From: a virus
Virus record (IMG/VR): IMGVR_UViG_3300046691_000144
Coordinates: 1 to 63,703 of that record
Length of the DNA stretch: 63,703 bases
Direction: 5' to 3' (one strand)
Shown here: positions 1 through 7,974 of the stretch, piece by piece
Layout: every line of letters begins with the position of its first letter
Position numbering within the stretch: position 1 is the stretch's first letter
Notes under the pieces: generated by a model
What the model was told of the DNA's origin: nothing
Databases searched by the model: none
What the model saw: the letters and a program-made list of their open reading frames with translations, nothing else
Program-made: the position numbers and the translations under genes

Positions 1-268
1 TGCGCATGCCGCCAGCACCGGGGACTATGCGCATGCCGCCAGCACCGGGGACTATGCGCATGCCGCCAGCACCGGGGACTATGCGCATGCCGCCAGCACC
101 GGGGACTATGCGCATGCCGCCAGCACCGGGGACTATGCGCATGCCGCCAGCACCGGGGACTATGCGCATGCCGCCAGCACCGGGGACTATGCGCATGCCG
201 CCAGCACCGGGGACTATGCGCATGCCGCCAGCACCGGGGACTATGCGCATGCCGCCAGCACCGGGAAT
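1..268 (+). repeat. 27-bp tandem repeat array, left part
   Basis: About ten head-to-tail copies of a 27-bp unit (GCGCATGCCGCCAGCACCGG followed by GGACTAT). All copies are identical until the last, which diverges. The unit length is a multiple of three, so copy number can change without breaking the frame. The same unit ends the window at 63497-63703. Confidence 0.97.
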
Positions 269-469
269 GGTGCGATATCGGCCGCTCTCGGTGCGAGATC
301 TACGGCGAAGGCCGAGACAGGTGGCGCCATCAGTCTCTCCGCCTACGACGAAACCGTTTTCCCGGCCAAACTAGTCGCGGTGCGATCCTCAATGGTCGGT
401 GACAACGGCATCGAGGCCGGTAAGTCGTACCGCCTGACCATCGCTGGCGAATTCGAAGTCGTCGAGTAA
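2..469 (+). CDS. DUF7666-like repeat protein, C-terminal part (gene continues from the right end of the window)
   Basis: The frame is open from base 2 and stops with TAA at 467-469. It opens with about ten copies of the nonapeptide AHAASTGDY. The last copy degenerates to AHAASTGNG, and a unique tail of about 65 residues follows. The N-terminal half of the same gene is at 63113-63703, ending inside the same repeat, so this is one gene cut by the contig ends. Repeats of short Ala/Ser/Thr/Gly/Asp units at the C terminus of such phage proteins probably form a regular beta-rich fold, but that is inference. Downstream is a 65-residue gene with a good ribosome binding site. The function is unknown. 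Confidence 0.85.
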   Translation, partial: AHAASTGDYAHAASTGDYAHAASTGDYAHAASTGDYAHAASTGDYAHAASTGDYAHAASTGDYAHAASTGDYAHAASTGDYAHAASTGNGAISAALGARSTAKAETGGAISLSAYDETVFPAKLVAVRSSMVGDNGIEAGKSYRLTIAGEFEVVE

Positions 470-525
470 TCAGCTTCGGCGGCCGACGACCAACCGGCCG
501 CCTTCACCATATCGAGGAGACCACC

Positions 526-723
526 ATGAATAATCACGCCGTACCGCTTCTTACGATCGATCGCGCCATTGCTGACGGCATATCGCCCCAGCAGTTGCGA
601 TGGGTCGCGGAGGCGAACAGGAAGTCAGCAGGCGGCAAGAACGCGCGCCTTGAGCGACAGGCGGCCAATATGATGGCGGTTGCCGCTCGCATGGAGTTGT
701 TGGGTTGTGGGAGGGCAGCATGA
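526..723 (+). CDS. small hypothetical protein, 65 aa
   Basis: ATG follows the leader CGAGGAGACCACC, the phage's standard strong ribosome binding site. The product is a basic helical protein rich in Ala, Arg and Asn, with no membrane segment and no cysteine cluster. Its TGA overlaps the ATG of the next gene (ATGA), so the two are translationally coupled in the plus-strand operon that leads to the integrase. I do not recognise the family. Confidence 0.75.
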   Translation: MNNHAVPLLTIDRAIADGISPQQLRWVAEANRKSAGGKNARLERQAANMMAVAARMELLGCGRAA

Positions 724-1409
724 CAGGCAAACAAGAGACAACCGCGAAAAGCGAACGTCACTTCTTTGATGACGCCGAAGATTTCGCGTACAAGACGGGC
801 GCTTATGCCTCCCGGCCGGTGGCCCTGAAGGCGCTGGAGTGGAAAGAAATTGACTTACGAGTAGGTAAGCCGCCTTTGGTCATATGGGAGGCCAGGACTC
901 CCTTTATGAATTATTCAATTGAAAGAATTATGGAAAGACCCTGGTTCTGTTCTTTCCTTTGTATGCATTTTAACGACTTAGAGGTTGCTAAAATGGTGGT
1001 TCAAGCGGACTACGAAAAGCGTATCCGCTCCGCTCTCTCCACCTCCCAAAGCGACCCCACGCCCGCGCCGAAGAACGACCCTGCACCCGAGAAGGGAAGC
1101 GGTATACCGTGCCCCTGCACGACGTTCGAGCAGGATGAAGATTGCTACATTGGCTTTCCATCCCTGCTTTGCAGCGCATGCGATGGAAAGGGCGTGGCCG
1201 ATATTGAAACGGTTACTGCCTTGGCTGCCGAGATGCTGAAGGTTGCCGAACAGGTGGGCGAACTCGAAGACCCGTTTGCGGCTTGGGAGAGCATAGAACT
1301 GCTCAAGAGCCAGAACGATCAACTGCGAAAGGACCTGGCGCCAATCGTAGGCAACGCCGAGGCAATAGTCATCACTAGTCAGCGGATAATTGAGGAGTGC
1401 GACGAATGA
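720..1409 (+). CDS. hypothetical phage protein with zinc-type cysteines, 229 aa
   Basis: The start is the ATG at 720 overlapping the upstream stop. Residues 1-105 form a compact domain (ALEW...W.A.TPF..Y.IE...ADYEKRI) of a type I recall from other rhizobial phage proteins of unknown role. A linker rich in Pro, Lys and Asp follows, then CPC and CSAC at about residues 135-160, a likely metal site, and a helical C terminus. GC content drops near bases 840-990 compared with the surroundings. No enzymatic motif is visible. Confidence 0.75.
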   Translation: MTGKQETTAKSERHFFDDAEDFAYKTGAYASRPVALKALEWKEIDLRVGKPPLVIWEARTPFMNYSIERIMERPWFCSFLCMHFNDLEVAKMVVQADYEKRIRSALSTSQSDPTPAPKNDPAPEKGSGIPCPCTTFEQDEDCYIGFPSLLCSACDGKGVADIETVTALAAEMLKVAEQVGELEDPFAAWESIELLKSQNDQLRKDLAPIVGNAEAIVITSQRIIEECDE

Positions 1410-1828
1410 CCAGCAAACACTCGGAAGAGACCATCCCCGCGCTCGCACCCGAGATAGCCGTACAATGCTGCATGTGCGGCAAGACTGGTCTTTCGACCGT
1501 GGAAGGAGACGGCGGAACTGAATGCCAGCTTTCCGATAAGAGATGGACTTGTAGCGAGGATTGCTATGATCGCGCTACCGAAACACCAATGGATCAAAGT
1601 CTATGGCGCTTCTGGAATGAGAAAGCACGTCAGCAGGCGACCGAGATAGCCGCGCTTAGGGCTGAGAACGAGCGATTGCGGTTGATCGAGGATAGCATCA
1701 TCTCGGCCGAACATGGATATACGGCAGAATACGTCCTCATAAACTACCGGGCTATTCGTCGTGAAATTCAAGATCGGCGCGCCGCCCTCCGTACCACAGA
1801 GGAACTGGAGGGGCGGAACGATGGTTGA
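1406..1828 (+). CDS. zinc-finger and coiled-coil hypothetical protein, 140 aa
   Basis: ATG at 1406 overlaps the previous TGA. The N terminus carries CCMCGKTG and, about 30 residues later, C-SEDC, which fits a four-cysteine zinc site. The second half has a heptad-like coiled coil (ATEIAALRAENERLRLIED). This layout is common in small phage proteins that may bind nucleic acid, but no function can be assigned. It is coupled to the following 56-residue gene by an 8-base overlap. Confidence 0.7.
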   Translation: MTSKHSEETIPALAPEIAVQCCMCGKTGLSTVEGDGGTECQLSDKRWTCSEDCYDRATETPMDQSLWRFWNEKARQQATEIAALRAENERLRLIEDSIISAEHGYTAEYVLINYRAIRREIQDRRAALRTTEELEGRNDG

Positions 1829-1991
1829 TGAAAACTATAAGATCGATATTCGACCACTGAACTACACGCCACCAAAAACTTCGGTAGCGCATCTTGTGCA
1901 GCAGCCTTCATATTTGATTGACGGTTATTCGCTGGCCGATGCCTACATGCGAGATGCCCGAGCAGCCAGGAAGAAGGAGACCAACACATGA
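1821..1991 (+). CDS. small hypothetical protein, 56 aa
   Basis: ATG at 1821 lies inside the end of the preceding gene, after GGAGGGGCGGAACG, a good ribosome binding site. The stop overlaps the ATG of the macro-domain gene. The protein is soluble, with many Tyr, Asp and Arg and no recognisable motif. Position and coupling argue that it is a real operon member. Confidence 0.65.
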   Translation: MVDENYKIDIRPLNYTPPKTSVAHLVQQPSYLIDGYSLADAYMRDARAARKKETNT

Positions 1992-2341
1992 CAGACATCT
2001 TCGTCTTCGGCAGCAACCTTGCCGGCATCCATGGTGCCGGCGCAGCTCGCTTCGCTGTCCTTCACTGCGGAGCAATCTACGGACAAGGCATAGGACTGCA
2101 GGGCTATAGCTATGGCATACCAACGAAGGATGAGCGCATCAAGACCTTGCCTCTTGCCGTCATCGCTCGGCACGTAGAGACGTTTCTGAACTTCGCTCGA
2201 TCTAGGCCTGACTTGACCTTCTACATCACGCCGATCGGTTGCGGTCTCGCCGGCTATAAGCGTCCGCAGATCCGGCCGATGTTCGACGGCATTCCGTCGA
2301 ATTGCAGATTTGCCGAAACGTGGGAGGATGATGACTTATGA
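1988..2341 (+). CDS. macro-domain-like protein (phage A1S_2505-type), 117 aa
   Basis: The sequence begins FVFGSNLAGIHGAGAA and continues with G-x-G-x-G-L-Q-G-x-SYGIPTKD and a later TPIGCGLAGY. These are the signature loops of a small phage macro-domain-like family. Macro domains bind ADP-ribose or related nucleotides and some remove ADP-ribose from protein or DNA; whether this one is catalytic cannot be read from the sequence. It sits in the plus-strand operon directly before the excisionase-like gene, with a 4-base overlap on both sides. In a phage it could counter ADP-ribosylation-based host defence, which is inference. Confidence 0.75.
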   Translation: MTDIFVFGSNLAGIHGAGAARFAVLHCGAIYGQGIGLQGYSYGIPTKDERIKTLPLAVIARHVETFLNFARSRPDLTFYITPIGCGLAGYKRPQIRPMFDGIPSNCRFAETWEDDDL

Positions 2342-2652
2342 GCAGACACTACGACAATGATAACCAAGAACAGTCGTCAGCACTGAGTGCTCTGCCTCTA
2401 TTCGCGACAGACCAACAGCTTGCCGTCGCAATCGTCGGCAAGCCGAGAGCGTCAATGTGGGTGAAAACCGTAATTCCGCAGCTTGAGCGGAAGGGCTTCC
2501 CGCGCATTGATCCGCTCCACGACGGTCGACCCGTTCCGCTGGTCAGGAAATTCTATGACGGGTATTTTGGCATAACGGCTGGATTTGCGGCCACCGCGCC
2601 TGATGGCGGAGAGGACCTAAGCGTATGGAAGAGATCGAAGCGCAAGGCTTGA
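2338..2652 (+). CDS. excisionase-like small DNA-binding protein, 104 aa
   Basis: This 104-residue basic protein lies immediately upstream of the integrase and overlaps it by 28 bases. The core (FATDQQLAVAIVGKPRASMW... PQLERKGFPRID... GRPVPLVRKFYD) looks like a winged-helix of the excisionase/AlpA kind: a helix-turn-helix followed by a basic wing. Its N terminus contains YDNDN, a variant of the NDN peptide found in many proteins here. The likely role is directing excisive recombination together with the integrase. The family call rests on pattern and context only. Confidence 0.6.
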   Translation: MSRHYDNDNQEQSSALSALPLFATDQQLAVAIVGKPRASMWVKTVIPQLERKGFPRIDPLHDGRPVPLVRKFYDGYFGITAGFAATAPDGGEDLSVWKRSKRKA

Positions 2653-3818
2653 AGTGGATTCAGCGCAGGGCCAGTCGTACGCCGATATGGGTGGCTTCCG
2701 CAAAGGACTATATACCGCGGACGGTCAATCTATCGCATCTTCGCGATGAGCCGGAACAGCTGGCCGCGAAGTGCTCGCTACTGCAGGCTGAAATGAATGC
2801 GTGGAAAGCTGGCTTGCGCGATGGAGGCGTCGAGTTTAATGGCACGCTTGGTTCGCTGTTGAAGAAATATCAATCCGAGCCCGATAGCCCTTACTTCGGC
2901 TTACGTCCGCACTCTCGTAAGCCCTACGATCACTACCTCCCTAAACTCATAGCGGGCCACGGCGACCGGCATCTTGACAAGATTACCGGTGTCGACCTAA
3001 AGCGGTGGCACGAAGCATGGTCAGACGGGGGCAAGCACCTAGCCGCGTCTAAGTTAATGCGCGCCGTTATAGATGCCGCTGTGTCCTACGGTATCATGTG
3101 CCGTCTTGAGGCTTGCATTGAGTTGAAGGAAGTTCTGAAAGCTGCGAGTCGGAAACTCCCAAACCCACGCCGTCGCGAAATCGTAATTACGGCAGATCAG
3201 GTCATTGCCTTGCGTGCGGCTGCGCACGCCGCTGGACGTCCGTCTAGCGCAATGGCTTACGCCCTCGTATACGAAACAACGTTGCGCCTTTGGGATGTTA
3301 TTGGCCAGTGGGTTCCTGTTGACTCGCCAGGTATAAGCGACGTGGTGAACCAGCGAACAGGCAACAAGTGGTTCGGCCTACGGTGGGAGGACATCGACGA
3401 GTACATGGTGCTTCGTTACGTCCCGTCGAAGACGTCAATGAAGACCGGGCTTGCCGTAGCTTATCCGCTTAGTAAGGCGCAGATGGTTGTCGAGGAGCTG
3501 GAGCACTGGCCAGCAGAGATGCGGGTCGGTCCCGTTATCCGTTACGAGAAGAACGGCCGGCCGTACCTTTCTGAGGTCTTCTCCAGCATGTGGTCGGCGG
3601 ATCGCAAGGCTGCCAACTTGCCAAAGGAGATTTGGGCTAGAGATCTTCGCGCCAGCGGAATTACAGAAGCCCGCGCCGGTGGCATCAGCACCGACGACGC
3701 ATCAAAGGTTGCTGGCCACGCCTCAACCAAGACGACGTCAGCCGTCTACGACAGGGCGGCGCTCGAGGCCGCGGAGCGGTTCGCAACGGCGCGAACAAAG
3801 AGGAGGAACGGTGAATGA
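2625..3818 (+). CDS. int: tyrosine-type site-specific integrase, 397 aa
   Basis: The product is a tyrosine recombinase with an N-terminal arm/core-binding region (residues 1-170) and a C-terminal catalytic domain. Visible catalytic elements are an Arg in ETTLRLWD near residue 220, ARDLRASGITEA near 341 (the usual His of the HxxR box is Ala here), GHAS near 365, and the nucleophile in SAVYDRAAL near 375. It would integrate and excise the phage chromosome at attP. It overlaps the excisionase-like gene upstream and couples by ATGA to the GIY-YIG gene downstream, with the candidate attP a little further on. Confidence 0.93.
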   Translation: MEEIEAQGLKWIQRRASRTPIWVASAKDYIPRTVNLSHLRDEPEQLAAKCSLLQAEMNAWKAGLRDGGVEFNGTLGSLLKKYQSEPDSPYFGLRPHSRKPYDHYLPKLIAGHGDRHLDKITGVDLKRWHEAWSDGGKHLAASKLMRAVIDAAVSYGIMCRLEACIELKEVLKAASRKLPNPRRREIVITADQVIALRAAAHAAGRPSSAMAYALVYETTLRLWDVIGQWVPVDSPGISDVVNQRTGNKWFGLRWEDIDEYMVLRYVPSKTSMKTGLAVAYPLSKAQMVVEELEHWPAEMRVGPVIRYEKNGRPYLSEVFSSMWSADRKAANLPKEIWARDLRASGITEARAGGISTDDASKVAGHASTKTTSAVYDRAALEAAERFATARTKRRNGE

Positions 3819-4582
3819 CCATAGGTCGCATTATCGGCATCAGGGAGGTCATCTCAAATTTGCTTCGCATCATGCGAGGAGGAGGATACGCCGATAGGCT
3901 TCTAAATGACATTGAGAGCATCGCCGAATTCACTGTCGCCACAAAAGGTGACTTCGGTTTACGCAGCCGAGCTTTGGACGACATGGTGGCCAGCCTGCAA
4001 AAATGGATTCCAGATGAAACTGAACATCCTGACGTTTCTGATTTTGAATACGGAGTCTGCGATGCCGCCCTTCGCATCGTAGCAGCCAGGCTGGACGGAA
4101 ACGCAACGCAACGCTCAAAAGCGCACAGCGATCTTTGGCGTCATATCCACGCCCAGCAAGAACGTCAGGCAGACGGCATTCGCGCCGACAGGGAGCGTCA
4201 AGTGGATAGGCTCGTGGCTGAGGCGCAACTTAGGCATCGGCATCAGGCGTCCGCTGCAAAGGCGAACGGAAAGGTTATGAAGGCTGCAAACGACAACGCG
4301 ACAAGTTATGTGTATTTCATCACAGACGGTGAGGCCATCAAGATAGGCAAGGCGGACAAACCAAAGTCACGCTTATCCGGACTTCAGACGTCCCACCACA
4401 AGCCATTGCGCTTTCTCGCGACGATGCCTGGCGGCGCAGAATTGGAACGGGAGCTCCACGGCGTCTTCGCCCAATTCAGAATACGCGGCGAATGGTTCAA
4501 GGACTGCCGTGAAATACGAGATTTCATCAACAGGCACGGCGACCATGGGAAGCAAAAGACTGAGCCAATGAAGGCCGCATAA
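3815..4582 (+). CDS. GIY-YIG superfamily protein (T5orf172/MUG113-like), 255 aa
   Basis: The C-terminal third begins YVYFITDGEAIKIGKAD and runs through R-L-x-x-L-Q and E-R-E-L-H to GEWFKD, the fold signature of T5orf172/MUG113-type GIY-YIG domains. The N-terminal 160 residues are helical and charged, and an AANDN peptide sits just before the domain. Such proteins may be nucleases or DNA-binding remnants of mobile endonucleases. It couples by ATGA to the integrase and is the last gene before the attP region. Confidence 0.75.
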   Translation: MTIGRIIGIREVISNLLRIMRGGGYADRLLNDIESIAEFTVATKGDFGLRSRALDDMVASLQKWIPDETEHPDVSDFEYGVCDAALRIVAARLDGNATQRSKAHSDLWRHIHAQQERQADGIRADRERQVDRLVAEAQLRHRHQASAAKANGKVMKAANDNATSYVYFITDGEAIKIGKADKPKSRLSGLQTSHHKPLRFLATMPGGAELERELHGVFAQFRIRGEWFKDCREIRDFINRHGDHGKQKTEPMKAA

Positions 4583-4712
4583 CGCGCCTTGTAACGCTAC
4601 ATAACGCGCCTAAGCAATATCAATAACTTAGGCGCGTTAATACTTAACCGATTGTTAAATGTAAGCCTTTGAAATGTTTAAACAGCGTTATTATTTTTTG
4701 ATTGGAGCGTTA
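4580..4712. repeat. TAACGC repeat cluster and long inverted repeat, possible integrase arm sites
   Basis: Three direct elements TAACGC start at 4580, 4592 and 4602, about 11 bp apart, the first and third extended to TAACGCGCC. Three inverted elements follow at 4631, 4684 and 4706. TAACGCGCCTAAG at 4602-4614 pairs perfectly with 4627-4639, giving a 13-bp stem. It directly follows the integrase/GIY-YIG operon. Either this is a factor-independent stop lacking a T-run, or phased arm-type binding sites for the integrase. The helical spacing favours the latter. Confidence 0.55.
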
Positions 4713-4894
4713 CCGAGTTTATTCTAGCTTTGTTCTCATTCACTTTTACCCATCGATGCAATCAGCATACATTTGTCACTTCTTAACAACACCCACCTAA
4801 TACCGGTATCCTGAGTTGATATCCGTATTGCCCAACCAAAAGTTTAGGTTATTAATACCGTTGGGCTTAGACACCCTGATCACGAATAGAAGTC

Positions 4895-4935
4895 GCGCGC
4901 ATGCACGATTCGAACCCGTGCGCAGCCTAGCGGCT
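4895..4935 (-). other. attP: candidate attP core with tRNA T-arm-like sequence
   Basis: On the minus strand this reads GCACGGGTTCGAATCGTGC, a T-arm-like hairpin with the GGTTCGAATC box of a tRNA 3' end. No complete tRNA can be folded here. A lone tRNA 3' segment beside an integrase gene is the usual form of an attP core for phages that insert into tRNA genes. The bases between 4712 and 4895 show no gene, and 4935-5060 contain several short hairpins of unknown meaning. Confidence 0.5.
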
Positions 4936-5075
4936 GGCGCATACGCCAAGGCTTTACGGCCGGGGGCGGTGCGTCATGTCCAGGCTTCGGCTAAAAGCGT
5001 CCGGCTTATCTTTGTGATAGGTGTCTAACCCCCGGCTCGGCGCCGTTCAGCCGAATTAGTTGGGGAACTAAGAAA

Positions 5076-5297
5076 ATGCTACTGGAAGTACAGGGGGCGT
5101 CGTGCAGCAGACGAAGACGAGTCTATTATGCCGAATGGACGTTCGGGGTGGGAACGTCAGTAAGATATAGCGATATGGGCGCAATCGTGCTGTCGCGCCA
5201 CAGGACAATGACTGGGAAAGAATTCTACAATATCTGGATCGCAGACGAGCGCGCCAACATTCCATATCGATGGGTGTTCGGCTGTTCGCTTAAATAG
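5076..5297 (+). CDS. small hypothetical protein, 73 aa
   Basis: The frame ends with WTFGVGTSVRYS...GIVLSRH-type sequence and IPYRWVFGCSL, a pattern I recall from short phage proteins of unknown function. The first 20 residues are basic and irregular, so the true start may be further in than the ATG at 5076. It is isolated between attP and a terminator and is convergent with the left early operon. Confidence 0.5.
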   Translation: MLLEVQGASCSRRRRVYYAEWTFGVGTSVRYSDMGAIVLSRHRTMTGKEFYNIWIADERANIPYRWVFGCSLK

Positions 5298-5326
5298 AAA
5301 AAGCCCGCGCCAGGGGTGGGCGGGCT
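5297..5326 (-). terminator. intrinsic terminator ending the left early operon
   Basis: AGCCCGC at 5302-5308 pairs with GCGGGCT at 5320-5326. Read on the minus strand the hairpin is followed by TTTTTC, a standard rho-independent terminator. It lies just beyond the last minus-strand early gene (stop at 5356) and can also stop the plus-strand gene that ends at 5297. Confidence 0.85.
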
Positions 5327-5355
5327 AATTAGTGCGGATCTGTGATGCGGGAAGG

Positions 5356-5589
5356 TTACGAGGCAGTGAGGATCTCGCGCCTGATATATGCAGACGCCAG
5401 CCTGGTTTCGCCGTTTTGCAAATCGTCGTCGGCCCACTTACCCGCCATCATGGCACAGCGCTGGCGCTCTGCCATGATGGCGCGAGCGATGACAGCAACA
5501 GAGCTACCGCCTACGTTATCAAGCTCAATAATGGCATGCACAAACGCAGCGTCCGCCGATCTCATGATGTCTTTCGGAATATCACCCAT
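5356..5589 (-). CDS. small hypothetical protein, 77 aa
   Basis: This is the last gene of the left early operon, overlapping the dNMP kinase gene by 8 bases. The protein is helical and soluble (DIMRSADAAFVHAIIELDN...AERQRCAMMAGKWADDDL) without a recognisable motif. Its coupling to an enzyme gene supports translation. Confidence 0.7.
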   Translation of the reverse strand: MGDIPKDIMRSADAAFVHAIIELDNVGGSSVAVIARAIMAERQRCAMMAGKWADDDLQNGETRLASAYIRREILTAS

Positions 5590-6265
5590 ATCGTCGCAAC
5601 GCCTCTTCGATCTTGCCGTGCAGCTCGTTGATCGCTCCGTCGTTCAAGATCACGAGATCCTCATCGCCGCAGCCGCGTTCCGATTCGTGGTTGCCAGCAA
5701 TGCCGCCCCTGCCCACGAGCTTTAATATGTCTCCGCCGTTTTTGCGGACAACTGCAGCCTCGTTTGGAAACCGGCAGTCGTCAGTGACGACACGACCGCC
5801 GTCGGCCAAAACTTCACGAACTCGATGCTGCCAAAGACCGATCCAAAATTCGGGATGAATGCAGTTTCTGCCCCATTCCGTTCCGAGTGTCTGCATGGCG
5901 TGACGCGGCGTCTTGCCAAACAGGAAGATGTTCGAAGTCTCCTTCAGACTGCCTTCGATCTCTTCCTCGCCGAAGCCAATCGCGCGCATCATATCCTTCA
6001 GTGGGCCGGCGAATTTGACTAGCTTGTAACCGAGTTGCTCGACAAGATAGCGAGTGGCTGTCGACTTACCGCTACCCGCCACTCCGGTGAAGGCAACTAC
6101 GTCAGGCAGGTTGTCGTTGGTTGACACCTTCCCAATAGCCACACCAAGAGCGCGCAGCTCGTACGGAACATTGTCGTTGGCAGGCTTTGCCGGTGTCGTA
6201 CACGGCACGCCGATCAGATCACCTTCGACGGTCCATGGTGACCAGTTGTCAGAGTTTGCCATCAT
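5582..6265 (-). CDS. deoxynucleoside monophosphate kinase, 227 aa
   Basis: A P-loop GVAGSGKST lies near residue 65, followed by KLVKFAGPLKDMMRAIG and TDDCRFPNEA, the arrangement of phage dNMP kinases of the T4 gp1 type that phosphorylate deoxynucleotides for phage DNA synthesis. Two NDN peptides (PANDNVP and STNDNLP) occur in the N-terminal region before the P-loop. It sits with an HD phosphohydrolase and two phosphatases in one operon, which suggests a nucleotide-pool module. Confidence 0.88.
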   Translation of the reverse strand: MMANSDNWSPWTVEGDLIGVPCTTPAKPANDNVPYELRALGVAIGKVSTNDNLPDVVAFTGVAGSGKSTATRYLVEQLGYKLVKFAGPLKDMMRAIGFGEEEIEGSLKETSNIFLFGKTPRHAMQTLGTEWGRNCIHPEFWIGLWQHRVREVLADGGRVVTDDCRFPNEAAVVRKNGGDILKLVGRGGIAGNHESERGCGDEDLVILNDGAINELHGKIEEALRRYG

Positions 6266-6453
6266 TGTGTTTTGTCCTCTGCGTATTGTTTCGCTTCCTC
6301 AACCGAGGCGAACGGCCTTCCTTCGAAGGTGACTGACTTACCCATGGCGGATGACAGGCCGTATCCACGCCTGTCGACAATCGCATGAGGAATGCCGTCT
6401 GCTGTGTAGATGTGTGAAAATCCGCGCTTCTTCTTTACCCACTCCACGCTCAC
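6262..6453 (-). CDS. small hypothetical protein, 63 aa
   Basis: This short basic protein carries a C-terminal motif FEGRPFASVEEAKQYAED and is coupled by ATGA overlaps at both ends. It is a likely small alpha/beta protein. I do not recognise a function, and its place before dNMP kinase gives no further clue. Confidence 0.7.
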   Translation of the reverse strand: MSVEWVKKKRGFSHIYTADGIPHAIVDRRGYGLSSAMGKSVTFEGRPFASVEEAKQYAEDKTQ

Positions 6454-6875
6454 ATCTTCTCCTCTAGGATTGCGGTGATCATCGCGCTAAAGATGCGCGG
6501 AATGTCTTCTTCGTAGGTGCCAGCTTCACATTGCTGCCCGGCAGCCGCCATAGCCAACGTCGGTTCACGCGCCGATTCGAATGCAGCCCTAGCCAACTCG
6601 ACAAAGTGCGCCTTCACCTGTTCGGTGGCCTTATCCCACGGCGGCCTTCCTGAAGCTGCCGCAGCGTTGCGGGCGTACATCGCCTTGGCTGCGGTCTCTA
6701 GTATGGTAATCATGGAGATTCCTTCCGAGTCGACGGTCTCTACGAGTTTTGTCCGTTCATAGTCGAAAACGGGACCAAGATTTAGCGCCCGCAAGCTTTT
6801 CGCTAGATCGTCTGCCCATGCCGCCGCATTCCTCATGTCGGCGCTTGTCTTCGCGTGCAGGTCCATATCCATCAT
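6450..6875 (-). CDS. hypothetical protein, 141 aa
   Basis: This is a helical, Ala-rich soluble protein. Its middle part (AAKAMYARNAAAASGRPPWDKATEQVKAHFVELARAAF, residues about 60-100) resembles small phage proteins that share a W-D-x-A-x-E-x-x-K-x-x-F pattern. The starting ATG overlaps the upstream TGA. No catalytic motif is visible. Confidence 0.7.
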   Translation of the reverse strand: MMDMDLHAKTSADMRNAAAWADDLAKSLRALNLGPVFDYERTKLVETVDSEGISMITILETAAKAMYARNAAAASGRPPWDKATEQVKAHFVELARAAFESAREPTLAMAAAGQQCEAGTYEEDIPRIFSAMITAILEEKM

Positions 6876-7225
6876 ACCTTCTCCTCTTCCTTCACAGGAG
6901 CCCTACGGCGCGGTTCCTCTGGTGCAGGCGCCAACGGCTGGTCTGGTACGAGCAACGCCCTCAGCGAGCCAAGGCGGTCGGCGACGAGCGGACGGAATCG
7001 CGTGGCACGGAATGGCATTTCATCCGCACCGTAGCCGCCAGGATCATCGCCGCGCGTTACCTCGGCCAACCGCACACCGATGAACTCGCCATCGACATAG
7101 TGAACGTACGGCCCGACCCATGACAAAGTGTAAATCTCGCCTTCGCTGATTCCTTGGTCGATGCTGACATGCTGGAACTTGGCATCAATGCAGACGACTT
7201 TTTGTCCAACGTAGAATTGGTTCAC
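6872..7225 (-). CDS. hypothetical protein, 117 aa, GTG start
   Basis: The start is GTG at 7225, which overlaps the TGA of the HD phosphohydrolase gene (GTGA). The N-terminal half (FYVGQKVVCIDAKF...ISEGEIYTLSWVGPYV) has the look of a small SH3-like barrel found in many phage hypothetical proteins. The C terminus is charged and probably disordered. Confidence 0.72.
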   Translation of the reverse strand: MNQFYVGQKVVCIDAKFQHVSIDQGISEGEIYTLSWVGPYVHYVDGEFIGVRLAEVTRGDDPGGYGADEMPFRATRFRPLVADRLGSLRALLVPDQPLAPAPEEPRRRAPVKEEEKV

Positions 7226-7974
7226 GCCGCCATCCTCACGCTGTACGTATCTCTCGACAGAGCTTCGAACGTCCAAAGAAACTCCCGCTCTGCAATTGCC
7301 GGCGACCAGCAACCAATTTTAACGCCCAATGGTTTATCGTGGCGAGCATGCCAATCCATCGGCTGCATATTCACGAGTTCGTCGCCAATGACGCGCGTAT
7401 CTGCCTCGTGCACGGCATCAGGCATAGCAGACGGCAAGCCGAAACGTTCGGCAATCACCAGCCAGTTGCGCTGCTCGATGGCCTTGTAGTTCGTCAACGA
7501 CGGCTTGAGCGGTCGCGGAACGTCGACGCAGAACGCCTCCGTGGCGTCGTGCAGCAAGCCGTAGAGCGCGGTAAGTGGGCCGTATTCGCGAAGCAGCCAG
7601 CGAGCAATGTGCACACTGTGTTCTGCTACCGAATAGAAGTTGAGGCAGTGGCCGGCATAGCGGCACTGCAGACTCAATGAATGAGCGATGTCCTCAATAA
7701 AGACTTCGTCGGCGCGTGGATCGCACGGCCAGTACTTTCTGGCTGTGTAGGTCTGCATGAACTGGCCAGTTCGCGGCAGGTTTTCGTTCCAGTCGCGCTT
7801 ATCCTCCGTCCCGCGACGCAGCCCGATATACATGCCGCGTTCGCCACCAACACCAAAGCCAGCCGATGCACCGCTCTCGTCGAGAGGCACGTTATCGTTG
7901 GCCGCCAAATACTTTTCGAGCGGGCCATCGCCATCCGGGTTATACTGCTTTTGAGAAAAGGTCATAACTGACAT
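7222..7974 (-). CDS. HD-domain phosphohydrolase (YfbR-like), 250 aa
   Basis: The central region has SVAEHSVHIARWL, LLHDATEAFCVDVPRPLK and HEADTRVIGDEL, the metal-binding His and HD signatures of YfbR-type 5'-deoxynucleotidases. These dephosphorylate deoxynucleoside monophosphates. The N-terminal 60 residues are an extension carrying AANDNVP. ATG at 7974 overlaps the upstream TGA (TGATG). With the dNMP kinase it would tune nucleotide pools; the exact substrate is inference. Confidence 0.85.
   Translation of the reverse strand: MSVMTFSQKQYNPDGDGPLEKYLAANDNVPLDESGASAGFGVGGERGMYIGLRRGTEDKRDWNENLPRTGQFMQTYTARKYWPCDPRADEVFIEDIAHSLSLQCRYAGHCLNFYSVAEHSVHIARWLLREYGPLTALYGLLHDATEAFCVDVPRPLKPSLTNYKAIEQRNWLVIAERFGLPSAMPDAVHEADTRVIGDELVNMQPMDWHARHDKPLGVKIGCWSPAIAEREFLWTFEALSRDTYSVRMAA

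Noticed and set aside
1-268. CRISPR array
   Set aside because: Copies are directly adjacent with no spacers and encode an in-frame peptide repeat.
6-374. Open frame with MPPAPGTMR repeats in the left repeat array
   Set aside because: It is another frame of the 27-bp repeat. The AHAASTGDY frame continues a conserved N-terminal domain from the other end and is the real one.
4895-5060. Complete tRNA or tmRNA near the T-arm-like sequence
   Set aside because: No 5' acceptor strand, D arm or anticodon arm pairs at the right distance, and no tag-coding frame exists.
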